Source of the DNA: Hofstenia miamia
Taxonomy: Eukaryota; Xenacoelomorpha; Acoela; Hofsteniidae
Assembly: GCA_900660155.1 (NCBI GenBank)
Contig: CABFPE010000417.1
Span: 413,047-477,046 of the forward strand
Length of the DNA stretch: 64,000 bases
Reading direction: 5' to 3'
The stretch's first letter is position 1. The number at the start of each line of letters is the position of its first letter. The notes under the pieces were generated by a model, which saw nothing but the letters and a program-made list of their open reading frames with translations, was not told the origin of the DNA and ran no database searches. Made by a program: the position numbers and the translations under genes. Shown one piece after another: positions 35,160-46,016 of the stretch.

Positions 35160-35362
35160 CTGGGTTAATAGTAGCTCCAGCACTTCAAAGCCGCCATTGC
35201 AGCAAAATGAGCAGCCATTGAAGTTATTCTCCATGCAGTCTTCTGATATTTTGCGGACAGGGCCTCCTCGCTCCATTGGCAGTCTACATTCAGATCGAAT
35301 GGAACTGGCTTCTATCTCAAGTTGTTCTTCTAATTCTCCTTCGGTTGACAGTATTCGTCGAA
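35160..35362 (+). CDS. Host gene, fourth visible exon: Ser-rich segment
   Basis: Two hundred and three bases between a good acceptor (ttttaatgttttag) and a consensus donor (gtaagt). Only one frame is open: the first base ends a codon, then WVNSSSTSKPPLQQNEQPLK, RTGPPRSIGSLHSDRMELAS, ISSCSSNSPSVDSIRR, with one base left over. The composition (Ser, Pro, Gln, Arg, with RSIGSL- and RRNQ-like basic/Ser motifs) suggests a disordered, possibly phosphorylated region. The base composition is clearly richer in G and C than the flanks. This is the most convincing single exon in the window. I do not recognise the family. Confidence 0.7.
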
Positions 35363-36290
35363 GTAAGTTTATCTCTAATCCAAAAGTTTTACATTCGATC
35401 TTGGTGAGATAATGTCTAGCAAACACTAAGTTTTAAGGATGAATTTTTTAGTGAAACATGTAGTTTTAAAAAGGTTGTTTCTAAGTATACCGTATATTAC
35501 TTAATTTTTTTCTATTCCGTGCCCTTTTGAGATCTGCAATTCGTTTACATAAGAGCTTAACATAATTATCATCTGGTCACAAGAAATTAACAGTTGTGAC
35601 TCCCATTAAACTGAGACTTTGGATCGAATGTTTTATTTGAACTGGACCCATAATTGAAGAATTTGAGGCACAAAATAAGAAAAATAGACGAAAATATACC
35701 TGACAAGCGGTCGGTAGTGGGGCCAAATTCAATGGAATTTTATTCGCAATACCTTTATATATATATATATAATGAAACATCTAACGCAGTTAAAAATTTA
35801 CATCGGTTTCGATTGCTAGGAATTATCGTCAGTATTATAAATGCGGTACATAAAATTTTACAATCAAATACAATAAAGGAAAATGTAAATATATTGCATG
35901 CACTATAAATCTAGAATTATTGATAGAATTTTTCTTTGTTAAAAGCTTAAATATAAATTTGTTTACCAATTTTATGATGTTTTGATCTTAGTATTAGCTT
36001 AAAATTTTCTTCTCTGTTTTTATCTGGAATTAGATATATTTAATTAATGTCCTTTTATATAATATATATGTGTATAATACGATATGTAATAGTGTTATTA
36101 TTTCTAAATTTGTGGTTGTGTGAATACATTGCATAACTGGTGTTGCAACCTCACGCATGAAGATAAACAGGGCCGGGCAGGTAAATTGGAACTATTTTTA
36201 ACTATTTCAAATTTTTCATAGTTTAAAGGATGAAATAGGTAAAAACATTATTGTTATATTCATTTTTGTAATCTTAGTAACTTAATTAAC
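35363..36290. other. Intron: nothing recognised
   Basis: AT-rich sequence with a short TA tract (35756-35771). Short open frames on both strands have no protein character. Confidence 0.5.
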
Positions 36291-36294
36291 ATAA

Positions 36295-36800
36295 CTATTC
36301 AATGTGATCACCCTTTGCATCAATAATTTTGGAAATCCTCTGGCGAAACCGTGAAAAACTCTTCCTCACTTCTTTACCATTGAGATTCCGAAATGTTAAA
36401 TAATAGCTGTCTTGAGGGAGTTAACTTTAGGATGAGGATTAAAATTGGTCCTTCTTTCAATCGTGGTGAATAGCCAATAGTCGCAAACATTCAGATCTGG
36501 AGAGCTACTATGTCAAACTTCCTTCGAGACAAACAGAGGCAGATTCTCCTTCAGGTAAGACTAGACTGCTCTGGCTCCATGCACAGGTGCAGAATCTTGA
36601 ACCTGCATCACTTTGCTTGCATCATAGTTTCTACGAATCTAAGGCAGCAAAACATCATTCAAAATCTTCAAATACTCCGCTGTGTTCATTTTAAGTCCAG
36701 TTGTTTTGAGTAGCTAGTGCTCTTTATGATGTCGGAAGGAGATTTACCAGCGCGTCTCAGCTCGCATATAGTCGTTCGTCGTGCTAATTCAGTCAGGCTT
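36295..36800 (-). mobile_element. maT-like (DD37D) mariner remnant with internal deletion
   Basis: On the minus strand an N-terminal helix-turn-helix piece (near 36795-36710: LARRTTICELRRAGKSPSDI then IKSTSYSK) is followed at once by the C-terminal catalytic piece (MNTAEYLKILNDVLLP, VMQVQDSAPVHGARAV, SYLKENLPLFVSKEV, SSPDLNVCDYWLF, FARGFPKLLMQRVI). Counting from the Asp of VQD to the Asp of VCDYW gives 37 residues between them, the DD37D spacing of maT elements. The region that should carry the first catalytic Asp is missing, so this is an internally deleted copy, and in-frame stops are also present. No inverted repeats defined. Confidence 0.75.
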
Positions 36801-36882
36801 GTTCAGAAATAGTCTAAATATCTTATAGTATTTCGTATTATATAGTTTAAAGATTATCTGAAACAAATTTCATTGTCTTTAG

Positions 36883-36991
36883 ATGAATATTTAGACGATT
36901 ATGTGAAATTTAAAATAGCACCAATGTATCTTCCTGACCCTGTATTGCCGATAGCTAAAATTATGCATTCAATAATAAAATGGTTTTTGTA
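36883..36991 (+). CDS. Candidate alternative terminal exon (weak)
   Basis: A good acceptor (tttcattgtctttag) is followed by a frame in the one phase allowed by the exon ending at 35362. It reads (N)EYLDDYVKFKIAPMYLPDPV, LPIAKIMHSIIKWFL, then TAA. It could provide an alternative C-terminus to that of the exon at 41956. A chance open frame of 36 codons is quite possible in this DNA, and no polyadenylation signal was confirmed. Confidence 0.2.
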
Positions 36992-38017
36992 ATTATAGTG
37001 CTATGCTGATGTAATTATTATTGCTTCTTAAATAACACTTAGAATAACTGTTGAAAACAAATATTTTATTCTTATTGCGCATTGTTAAAAATCTTTCTCC
37101 ATTCTTTATCTTCAATGAGCTCGCAATAAATTGACTCCAACTTTCGCATTGAACGTAAAAAGCATGGTTGAAATAACACACCTGAAATTTATTTTCATTT
37201 TAAGTGTAAAAATATAATTCAAATGTGATTTGTTCAGTTAATCTCCAATTACTTTTCGTTTTGCAAAGTGGTGTTTTTCGAGTAATTTTCACTTCTAGTT
37301 TATATTTATAGTTCTTGGAAAGTATATTATAATAGCATCTAATCATTAATTTAGATATCGACTGTATTGTTTAGTGGTATAATTATAAATTTAATGTGTC
37401 ATATAATTAAATGGGATTTTCATAACCGTTTTTGAGTAAATCATTGAAGTAATGAAGAAGTAGAAATGTATTTTTTACCCTCAAAGCAAACACTTTATGT
37501 AATTATTGATTATAAAGTAGCTTTTTGTAACAATCTTGCTAATGATATATTCTTGTGTTACGCAGATCAGTTTTGAACTAACCTAGTATTACATTCTATT
37601 CTCACTTTCGGAATCGTTAATTTCCTATTTTAGTAAAACTCCCATGCTCTTGAAAGTGTTTGAATGAAATTCTGCTTCGAAATCTAATTACAGCTCAAAT
37701 TTTAGGAATTCCAAACCACGATAAACAGAAAATCTCTATAAGCATTCCAGAAATTTCGCGCAAACGTTCTTTTTTAATAGCGAACGTTTTTTTAACACAG
37801 TTTTATATTATAATTATAAATACTTTTCGTTTTGAGCATCAATTATTTCAATTATAACTTTCCCCTCATTGTTTAACTACTCACTGCATAACATAATTTA
37901 ATTGCGCTATACTACTTTCGTCTTTAGTTTCAACTAATATTAACAATGATTATTTATTTTTCTTTCTGAACTTTTATTCTCACTAGTATGGTTAGATAAA
38001 TCAGCCAAATATACCGA
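36992..38017. other. Intron: nothing recognised
   Basis: AT-rich sequence with no supported feature. Confidence 0.5.
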
Positions 38018-38025
38018 TGTCATAG

Positions 38026-38510
38026 CACGGCCGTGGCTAATACCCCGTTTACACGTGACATGAGACATGCATGTCTTGTGTTTTCAACGAGCGAATGTCA
38101 CGTCTAAACACCCAAAACACGCGACATTCAATCACTCAAGTAGAGAATGTCGCGTGTTTTGGGTGTTTAGACGTGACATTCGCTCATTAAAAACACAAGA
38201 CATGCATGTCTCATGTCACGTGTAAACGGGGTATAAGGGAGTGCCAGGGATCATGGCCCTCCCTGTTAGGCCACTTGGCCCCCTTCCTCTCGGCATCCTA
38301 GATACAAAACTCCATAGTATTAATTCTAATATTCTGTAACTAGGGTAGAGTGAATATATTTTATTTAAAATATATAAAATGCTAATGCCATTCTACTTAA
38401 AAATTCAATGAAAAAGTGCCAAACTATTTGATATGAGTAAAACTATGATTAATTTATTGAACTTTGCAGGGTCATGGCCCCTTAACCTGCAAATGCGAAC
38501 CACGGGCCTG
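38026..38510. mobile_element. hAT-like MITE containing a nested palindromic MITE
   Basis: The left end is CACGGCCGTGGC; the right end on the minus strand is CAGGCCCGTGGT. The 8-bp flanks agree at seven of eight positions (TGTCATAG at 38018-38025, TATCATAG at 38511-38518), as expected for hAT. It has no coding capacity. At 38041-38233 it carries a second, perfectly bounded palindromic MITE with its own TAA duplication. Before that insertion it would have been about 290 bp. Confidence 0.7.
38041..38233. mobile_element. Near-perfect palindromic MITE, 3-bp TAA target duplication
   Basis: The left arm begins TACCCCGTTTACACGTGACA and the right arm ends TGTCACGTGTAAACGGGGTA, its exact reverse complement. 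Pairing continues with very few mismatches through about 90 bases per arm to a small loop near 38133-38142. TAA flanks both ends (38038-38040, 38234-38236), the target preference of PIF/Harbinger elements. High arm identity suggests recent insertion. Such a structure would fold into a long hairpin in RNA or single-stranded DNA. Confidence 0.85.
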
Positions 38511-38518
38511 TATCATAG

Positions 38519-39012
38519 CTAAACATTCTTCTAAAATACATTTAAGTTATTATGTATTATCTTTTTTTCTAACTGAAAGGATTTCAGAATATGTTTATCA
38601 TTTTCTACTTCAATTATGAGTAATATGAACAGAAATACTAATTTCAATTTCTTATATTTACTTGCTACCTCAGTCAACAGACAATGCGTGCACTATTGGG
38701 CTTTTAACCTATATATTCTTTACTACATGGCTTACTTAAATAATGACCTATTTTTCTTTATTAATCAATGATCACTTTAAGATCTTTAAGATATACTACA
38801 ATTTCCAATGGGTTAAAACACGTTTCGGACTTCTACTAAAACTTTTGGGCTAATGAAATATGTACATGCTCTATAATCAATTTTTTATAAAATGTTTTAG
38901 AGTATAACATTGTGCAAGTTTTTTCTGTCATTGAAAATTTCAGGAAACTTCATTGCTTATTTGATATTATTCAATTTACTATTATAGTTACCATGTTGCG
39001 TGCCTATTTTGT

Positions 39013-39053
<41 letters not shown>

Positions 39054-41076
39054 GAATATTTTATAATTACCTGCTCAAAATGAGATAATGTATTTTAATT
39101 TTATTAAAATTTTTATCAATACTTTAAATTTATACGTGACAGCAGTCTGTCAAATTGTTCAATGTTTTCCGCAAATTCAATTATATTAGTGACTTATTAA
39201 CCTGCCGTATTTAAACAATTCTCTAAATTTGTTTCATCCAACTCGTTCTCAAGGGAAAATTTGTGAAAATCTTTTCTCAATTTATACATTATAGTTTAAA
39301 TTCAGTCAAGCGCTTCGATTTTTGAATTAACACATTTTGCCTTGCAAATCTGTTCGTCTACCTGCTGACGAACGCAAATGGCTGCATGTGTTAATGCAAT
39401 AAAAAATTAACAATTTTCAAGTTAATCAATTAGGGTACCTTAATCGTTCCAGTTATATAAATTCATTAAATAGTGCTTAATTATTTTCACCATCGCTTTT
39501 TCACAATTGAGCTGAGAGTCAAGAGGGCGTACGTTACATTTTGACCGTTTTGAGAAAGTATGAAAAACGTTTATATTTTTTAAATAATGCTGTTTTTATT
39601 CATTTTTTCTAAAGGTAACGCTACTTTGACGTTTTGATATGGTAGTTTGTGTTTGTATTTTTTGCAACTACATACACTTAGATGCTTTTGACACCCTGAA
39701 TCCTGATTGACTCCAGAAAAACCCTTTATAGACAATACACTTCGTCTTCAAAAGACAGTATTAATAACATAGAACAGTGTATTACCGAAGTTGAAAAGGT
39801 TAAAAATCGTTATATTCCTTATCCTTTACAACTTTCAATATCGTGTAGAAGTAATGACAATCTGATGGAATGTACTTAGTAATGAAAATATATCGGTTGC
39901 TTTAACTTGTTTTTAGCTTAAGTAAATGACTTATAAAGCTCATACATATATCATTCTGTTAGAGAAGGATTTAGATAAAGTTTGTTTGACTTCTCTCTTC
40001 AGTAATCACTTCTGTGCACGTCGATTTTTTTAATCTTGTCTCACATCTTCAACTTACTGTAGGTATTTTTGCGGAGTTTGGATGTCTTTTCTTGGTTCTT
40101 TACACGCATACCCGCCAAAATTGCTCTTTCTTGTAAGCATTACTCACATGCGTTTTCACTTATTGCTAAGCATGAAAGAAAAAACTTATGCCATAACCTC
40201 ACCTTTTCTTTCCCAGAGTTATAAAGGCAGACCAATCGCGAATAATGTCTTCGTGAATTTTAAGTTATCAAAGAACTATAGGTATTGTATTTCGGGCATC
40301 CTAGTTGTACAGATTCCAAAACTCATTGAATATGAATTATTGTATGTCATAATACAATTTATAGTATCAGTGATAGCCCTTCTAATGTATTAATTTTGTT
40401 GAACCAGTTAAATATATTTTCAATTTTCTAAATCATACAATTTATTGTCTTCTTGCCAAGTAGTGCAGGAATTTCTAACTCATGGTGATATTAGCCTATC
40501 ATTCAGTGACTGGCTCCTACTCGCTCTCGATCAGTTCAATTATCGAAATTTAAATGAATTTGAATATATTTGAATTTGTAAATTGGGAATAAATGTTGAA
40601 GTATAGCTTAATAAGAAATCCATTATATTCTGTTAAATTTCTTTAAAATGATTAATGTTGACAGTTAGTTTAAATTTTAAATATCAGATGTTTACCATAA
40701 CTATCTTCACGCTCGTCTTTATTTTTTTTAAGACATTGGCGAGGTCATTGTTATAGCAGACCCTGCATTCAATAAGAAGTGGAAATATTTTACAAAATTG
40801 AAGTCATACAAATGCCTTATTATGCACCGTTCACTTTAAATTTCAGCATGTCGCTCTTATTTGAAATGCATAGAAAAACGCTCGAAAGGGGAGGACACTG
40901 GACCCATCCAAGTACCCATCCTAAAGCCGGGCCTGTCTTGTTTATATTTAAACTGTTCACAGAAAGTCTCCTATTGAGAAAATTGGCATCGGCTTTTATT
41001 AATAGCAATCCGCTCAAATGAGGCATGTTTCAAAATAAACCTCAGCTTTCCTCGTACCTAAATTCTCACTTGAGAA
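38519..41076. other. Intron: nothing recognised apart from a TA tract
   Basis: AT-rich sequence. A (TA)n tract lies at 39018-39052. Open frames at 40082-40393 and 40779-41021 (+) have no family resemblance and were not called. Confidence 0.45.
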
Positions 41077-41693
41077 CAGGGATCGTTAGATTTTAATCGC
41101 GATTAATCGGAAGGAAAAATATTTTGGCGATAGATTAATCGTAATCGCTGTTGCCAGGAGATTAATAATCGCGATTAATCGTCGATTAATCTACTTCTGA
41201 TTAAAAATATTCAAAATATATCAATTGAAAGATATTCAAAATAGAAAATATCAACTATTACTTTTTTGAGATTATTTCCTGAAGTCATTTTACTCCACAT
41301 GTGCTTGTTAGGGTAAAGAAATATTTGGATTTCTAGTTGAGGGTAATAAACGATTTTGGTAATCACATAGAGCATAACCAGCTTTGCTCAACAGTCTCTC
41401 AACCTGATTAGAAGTTGGCGTGATAAAATCGAGAGTCCTTATATATAGAATTAGGCGACATCCGACGCTTCCTAAGTATATTAGATGAATAATCTATTTC
41501 CGGTGTTAGGGTTTTCTTTTGTAAAACATATGAGACAAGAATAGTGGCCATAGATAAGATCAAACCGAAAATGACAACGTAACTGAATGCATAAGCATCA
41601 ACTTAATTAAAATAATCTAGATTAATCGAGCACGCTGTTTGTGATTAACCTAATCTACTTGACCAACACGATAGATTAATCCATCCGATTAAT
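41077..41693 (-). mobile_element. hAT-like element, one end intact, other end cut at an N
   Basis: The left end begins CAGGGATCGTTAGATTTTAA, followed by several copies of ATTAATCG and CGATTAATC in both orientations (subterminal repeats, probably transposase-binding sites) within the first 130 bases and again in the last 100. Between them, on the minus strand near 41440-41290, frames read VERLLSKAGYALCDYQNRLL, matching the C-terminal dimerisation domain of hAT transposases (ER-LF-SKAG-RR-RLSP). Frames are broken. The right end is lost at the N at 41694 next to a TA tract, so no target duplication can be checked (left flank CTTGAGAA). Confidence 0.65.
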
Positions 41694-41694
41694 N

Positions 41695-41720
41695 ATATAT
41701 ATATATATATATATATATAT
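41695..41720. repeat. (TA)n microsatellite next to a single N
   Basis: TA repeat directly after the N at 41694; the join may be imprecise. Confidence 0.85.
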
Positions 41721-41955
41721 TGATTATAATCATTGAGGGAACTACTGTATTTCTATATTTACAAGGATTAAGCTAACTGAAAAGAATTGCAATGTATATT
41801 TTAGTAATCCTTGAGAATTCTGAACAATATTTCTTTTTGTTTTCCGAAGATATTTATTGACATTTTATTTGCGAAACAATTTACTTCCTATTTGAAGTGC
41901 ATGAATACTTTTTATTTAAGTGAAAGTGTGACATCCATTGGTAATTTTGCTTTAG

Positions 41956-42011
41956 GAAATCAAGTTTTACCACCGATACAAAAGAGGTCTAAAAGAAATT
42001 TACTGAAGTGA
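41956..42011 (+). CDS. Host gene, terminal exon (candidate)
   Basis: After an acceptor with a fair pyrimidine tract (gtaattttgctttag), two bases complete the codon left by the exon ending at 35362 (giving Arg). The frame then reads NQVLPPIQKRSKRNLLK and a TGA stop at 42009-42011. The short basic tail with VLPPI is unlike background translation. An ATTAAA signal at 42088-42093 with T/G-rich sequence after it suits a polyadenylation site. Upstream in the same frame the sequence is also open for some 60 codons, so an earlier acceptor is possible. The intron before it is 6.6 kb and holds a maT remnant and two hAT-like elements. Confidence 0.45.
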
Positions 42012-42087
42012 ATCGTTTTATTTAATGTATAGTGTGTACATATGCAAAATTGTAAATGATATGTGTACATTTGTAGATTTGTTTTTT

Positions 42088-42093
42088 ATTAAA
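42088..42093 (+). terminator. Polyadenylation signal ATTAAA (candidate)
   Basis: ATTAAA about 77 bases after the TGA of the terminal exon, followed by TGTATGTGTTGATGTTG, a T/G-rich element of the usual kind. Such hexamers are common by chance in AT-rich DNA, so the support is mostly positional. Confidence 0.35.
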
Positions 42094-42119
42094 ATTTCAT
42101 TGTATGTGTTGATGTTGAC

Positions 42120-43700
42120 TAAAATGTGAAATATTGTTCTTTTTACATAATGTCGAATTCAATTCTAACCTACTTTTTATCTCAATACAAATTAAACTGC
42201 TTAGTTGATTATCACATATTGTAATTTTCAGTTTTATGAAACAATTCTTCACTATTTGTTGAGCTAAGTCTTCCTAATTTCCAAAGGTTGGAAATCCTTT
42301 CTTTGAAGACATTAATTGCAATATTTTTTAATACATGTCAGTCAGATCCCCATAATATTTAATAAATCATTAACATATTTTGTAATATTTAACTGAAGTT
42401 ATTCTTTTTAATAATGTAGCATCGTTGCATACATTATGCAACCAATTCTTTCAGGCAGAGGTTGCAATCTGGCATGCGGTTTTTCTAACCCTGTTCATCC
42501 GTCATTTTTTTTTTAATAAAGAGGGCCAAATATTTCAAGAGGAGAGGAATTAACTAGATCCCATAAAATTGGGACTCGATTAGTTTTTTTAAAATTGAAT
42601 CTAATTTTGTGTTATTCGCTTGAGGATTCTTTCTGATTTTCTATACACAAAAATGTATCTGTTTAAAAAAATAGAAGGGCTGTTTTTCGATGCTGGCACA
42701 TAATTAACATTATACTAGTCAAGCATTAGAAATTCAGCGTGATCCAAAAATTCACGATGAAAATGCTTGATCCAAAATGCTCAATCACAACGAAAATCAT
42801 TACATTGTAATTGATAGTTATTATGTAGAATTTCGGTTAATTGTATAAATTTAGAGTTGCAAAATTTAACAAACTTTGCAGTTGTAACGAACGTTTAATA
42901 ATATCAGGAAATAAATTATTTTTATCATACCAGAAACATTGTCAACCGTATATTGTTCTGAAATAACTTGATCAAATATTTGATACAAAATGCTTCGCGG
43001 TGATAAGATGTTATATACGTTATAAATCAAAGGGAGGTAGCGTTTTATTGCATTTGAAGCATTACATCAATAGGTAAGAATCAGTTGAAAACCATTTGAG
43101 TAGAAAATATAAATCAATTAGCAACTAATTCTAAATACGTCGTTCAATTAATAAGCGTTTTGTAATGCCTTAAAAAAACATTGTTAAATAACGTTCCTTT
43201 TGTGATTTAGAATGGGATACGCAATCCTTTACTGGAAGTACATTAGTAATAATAATAATGAAATGACATATTTTACTTAAAAAATTATGAATCAGAATAA
43301 ATTCGAAAATATTCAACTATCACGTAAATGACATTGTTTATTTAAAAAATTTCTCAGTAAAATTTTATATTTTATAATTAACTATCACGTTATGAAATTG
43401 TGGTTATTACATTGAATTGACTTAAATTGTACATATTTATATTCTTTCTTTAATAATTCGGGTTAAATTTGAAATAGAATAATTCGTTAAAATTATTTTA
43501 GGTAAAGAAAATTTTCAAAACGATTTTACTAATTGTGACTTTGGTTTGATTGTATAATCAAAGCATTCATGAAAAATTTATACAATTTTTTCTCATACAC
43601 ACGTTATTTAGGGAGAAATTTTTAAAAATTTTAAGATATTGTGGACAACGACATGTAATACATTGATGCTCGAAATCTATTTAAAATGGTTTAGAGAACA
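42120..43700. other. Intergenic stretch: nothing recognised
   Basis: AT-rich sequence between the end of the host gene and a Tc1-like element. No gene or repeat supported. Confidence 0.5.
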
Positions 43701-43702
43701 TA

Positions 43703-45284
43703 AAGTGCACGCCAAAAATTTGTAGACACCCTATTTTTTTTACTTTTTTCAGCCAATAGAAACCCATTTTGGCTCAAACTAAGCCCAAAATGATAGAAAA
43801 CCATAGTGCATTACCTCTTAAAGTTTCAATTCAAACAAATAATTTTAAGGAGTACTTTCCATACAAATGTTTGAAAATGACACGTGTCCTTTAGGCTTAA
43901 AAACTATTTTTTTCATATTTACAATGGTTCTTTCTTAAGTATTATTTAATTTACCTAATATAAGTTCTTTCTCTAACTTGGGACGAGTGTTTTCGTATTG
44001 AATTTCGGGCAAAATCATGAGTAGAAAGAAATCCCTTAGTGAATATGAAAAAGGACAAATCGAAGCCTTAAAAACGCAATTGTGGAGTATCTGAGATCGC
44101 TAAAGAGCTGAATAGATCTAGAGAGGTAATATATAGGTATTTACGTGATCCTGAAACGTATGGGAAGAAAAAGGCTACCGGAAGACCTAAAATGTTAAGC
44201 CCACGAGATCGACGGTTACTTATACGCAAAGCTTGTAAGGGTAAAAAGTCGGCAAAAAAGTTGCATTATGAGCTTGGTTTATCATGCAGTGTACGTACCG
44301 CACAAAGGGAGTTACAGAATAGTGATATTTTGTCTTATGAAAAACGAAACGGAAAACCAAAGCTCACCAAATGGCACAAGAATAACCGCCTAAACTGGGC
44401 AGAAGAAATGGTTGACTTTGGTAGCCAAAATTGGGAAAAAACGATCTTTACGGATGAAAAAAATTTAACTTAGACGGCCCTGATGGTCTACAATACTATT
44501 GGAGGGATCTACGTAAGGAAAAAGAAATATTCTCCAAGCGGCAATTCGGAGGTGGTGGATTCATGATTTGGGCTGGCTTTAGTTCAAAAGGAAAAACGGA
44601 AATAGTCTTTGTAGAAGGCAAACAGAATTCAAGTAAGTACATTGATAGACTTTCTGAATATCTGCTTCCGTTTGCGCATCTTCACCATGGTATAGAATTT
44701 GTTTTACAACATGATTTGGCAACAAGTCATAATTCTAAGGAAACAAAGTCATGGATTTCGGAACAAAATATTGAATTAATGGAGTGGCCATCAAGGTCTC
44801 CGGACTTAAATCCAATTGAGAACCTCTGGGGATATCTAAGCCGTCAAGTTTATAAAGGAGGAAGGCAATTTGATAACGTGGAAGATTTAAAGAAAGAATT
44901 ACTAGCTGAGTGGAGCAAAATAGACCAGAAATATCTTATCAAATTGGTAAAATTTATGAAATATCGCTGTTTAGCAGTTATTAAAGCTAAAGGAGAAGAA
45001 ACTACATATTAAATGATTGGATTTTGATATTTAAATAAGAATAATTTACATTTAAATGACTTATTTTGTGTTGGAAATTGGAGTGTCTACATATTTTTGT
45101 CTCTATGAAAATAAATACTTTATTTGATTTTTCTAAAAAATAAATCTTTGTTTGAACTGCAACTGTCTAGAGGTAATGCACTATGGTTTTCTATCATTTT
45201 GGGCTTAGTTTGAGCCAAAACGGGTTCCTATTGGCTGAAAAAAGTAAAAAAAATAGGGTGTTTACAAATTTTTGGCGTGCACTT
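43703..45284 (+). mobile_element. Tc1-like transposon, nearly complete, long inverted repeats
   Basis: 1,582 bp flanked by TA on both sides (43701-43702, 45285-45286). The ends are inverted repeats of roughly 120 bases, starting AAGTGCACGCCAAAAATTTG, with only a few differences between the two copies. This suggests a fairly recent insertion. Inside is one transposase gene with two frame breaks. Length and layout fit Tc1 elements (about 1.6 kb); the long inverted repeats are like those of some Tc1 relatives. Confidence 0.92.
44017..45012 (+). pseudogene. Tc1-like DD34E transposase, two frameshifts
   Basis: Cuts and pastes the element by binding its inverted repeats. The ATG at 44017 gives MSRKKSLSEYEKGQIEALKT; a one-base change near 44076 shifts the frame, after which SEIAKELNRSREVIYRYLRD (first helix-turn-helix) and GRPKMLSPRDRRLLIRKA, KKLHYELGLSCSVRTAQREL (second) follow. 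The catalytic domain has IFTDEKN (first Asp), then a second frameshift near 44466, then GGGGFMIWAGFSSKGK, VLQHDLATSHNS (second Asp, with HD replacing the usual QD) and SPDLNPIENLWGYL (Glu). Exactly 34 residues separate the second Asp and the Glu. It ends with TAA after KGEETTY. Only two frame errors separate it from an intact length of about 335 residues, so it is recently dead or carries sequencing errors. Confidence 0.9.
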
Positions 45285-45286
45285 TA

Positions 45287-46016
45287 TGAGCGGAAAATTA
45301 TCAAAAAATATCACCAATGTCAAGTAGAACATTTTGCAAACTTGTTTCTCGCTAAAAGAAGTATATCCATTAATTACTAGATCAACTCTGCAGAGATTTC
45401 TGATGGGACAATATTTCTATATACAGTATTGGAAATCTGTATTCGACCACCTTGCTATTTTGAATAAATAATGATAGAGGGTTCCTAAGATTATAACCAA
45501 CTGTTACTTTGATTGAGAAAGGAAAATCTGTGTCTAATACTGTAAAATATTTAGAATAACAATTATTTATTATTAATTTTTAATCAAAATTAGAAAACTT
45601 GTATTAGAAAAATGTATTCGGCCACCTGAAAAAATTTTAACAAATAAACTAAATTCAAAATAAGAAACATTAGGGGCTTCTCAGCTACCTCAATTAAGAC
45701 TTTTTGGAAGCTGGCTCTCCTTGATTAATCGTGGAAAATTCACAATAGAGATGTGAATATTGCTCCTTTTAGATTTTTTCAGTCTCTCTCAATTGCGCTA
45801 ATGCGATGCAATGCTAATGTGATCCTAGCAAGATCTCTAGATCCTCATCACTAGATTGAAATAAAGAATGCTGTAAATTGTATTAAGTTAATTGTGTTAA
45901 TTTGTTGATAATTTTTGTTAATCATTTTAAAAAGTAAATATGAATCGAACATTTTTGTAGGTTCATAAATTAATAATTAATGCAAAATAAGCACTTAGCA
46001 ACAAAATTCTCTTTTC
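45287..46016. other. Intergenic stretch: nothing recognised
   Basis: AT-rich sequence between two Tc1-like elements. Part of it may be the end of the element at 46017-47430, but its inverted repeats were not found. Confidence 0.4.
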
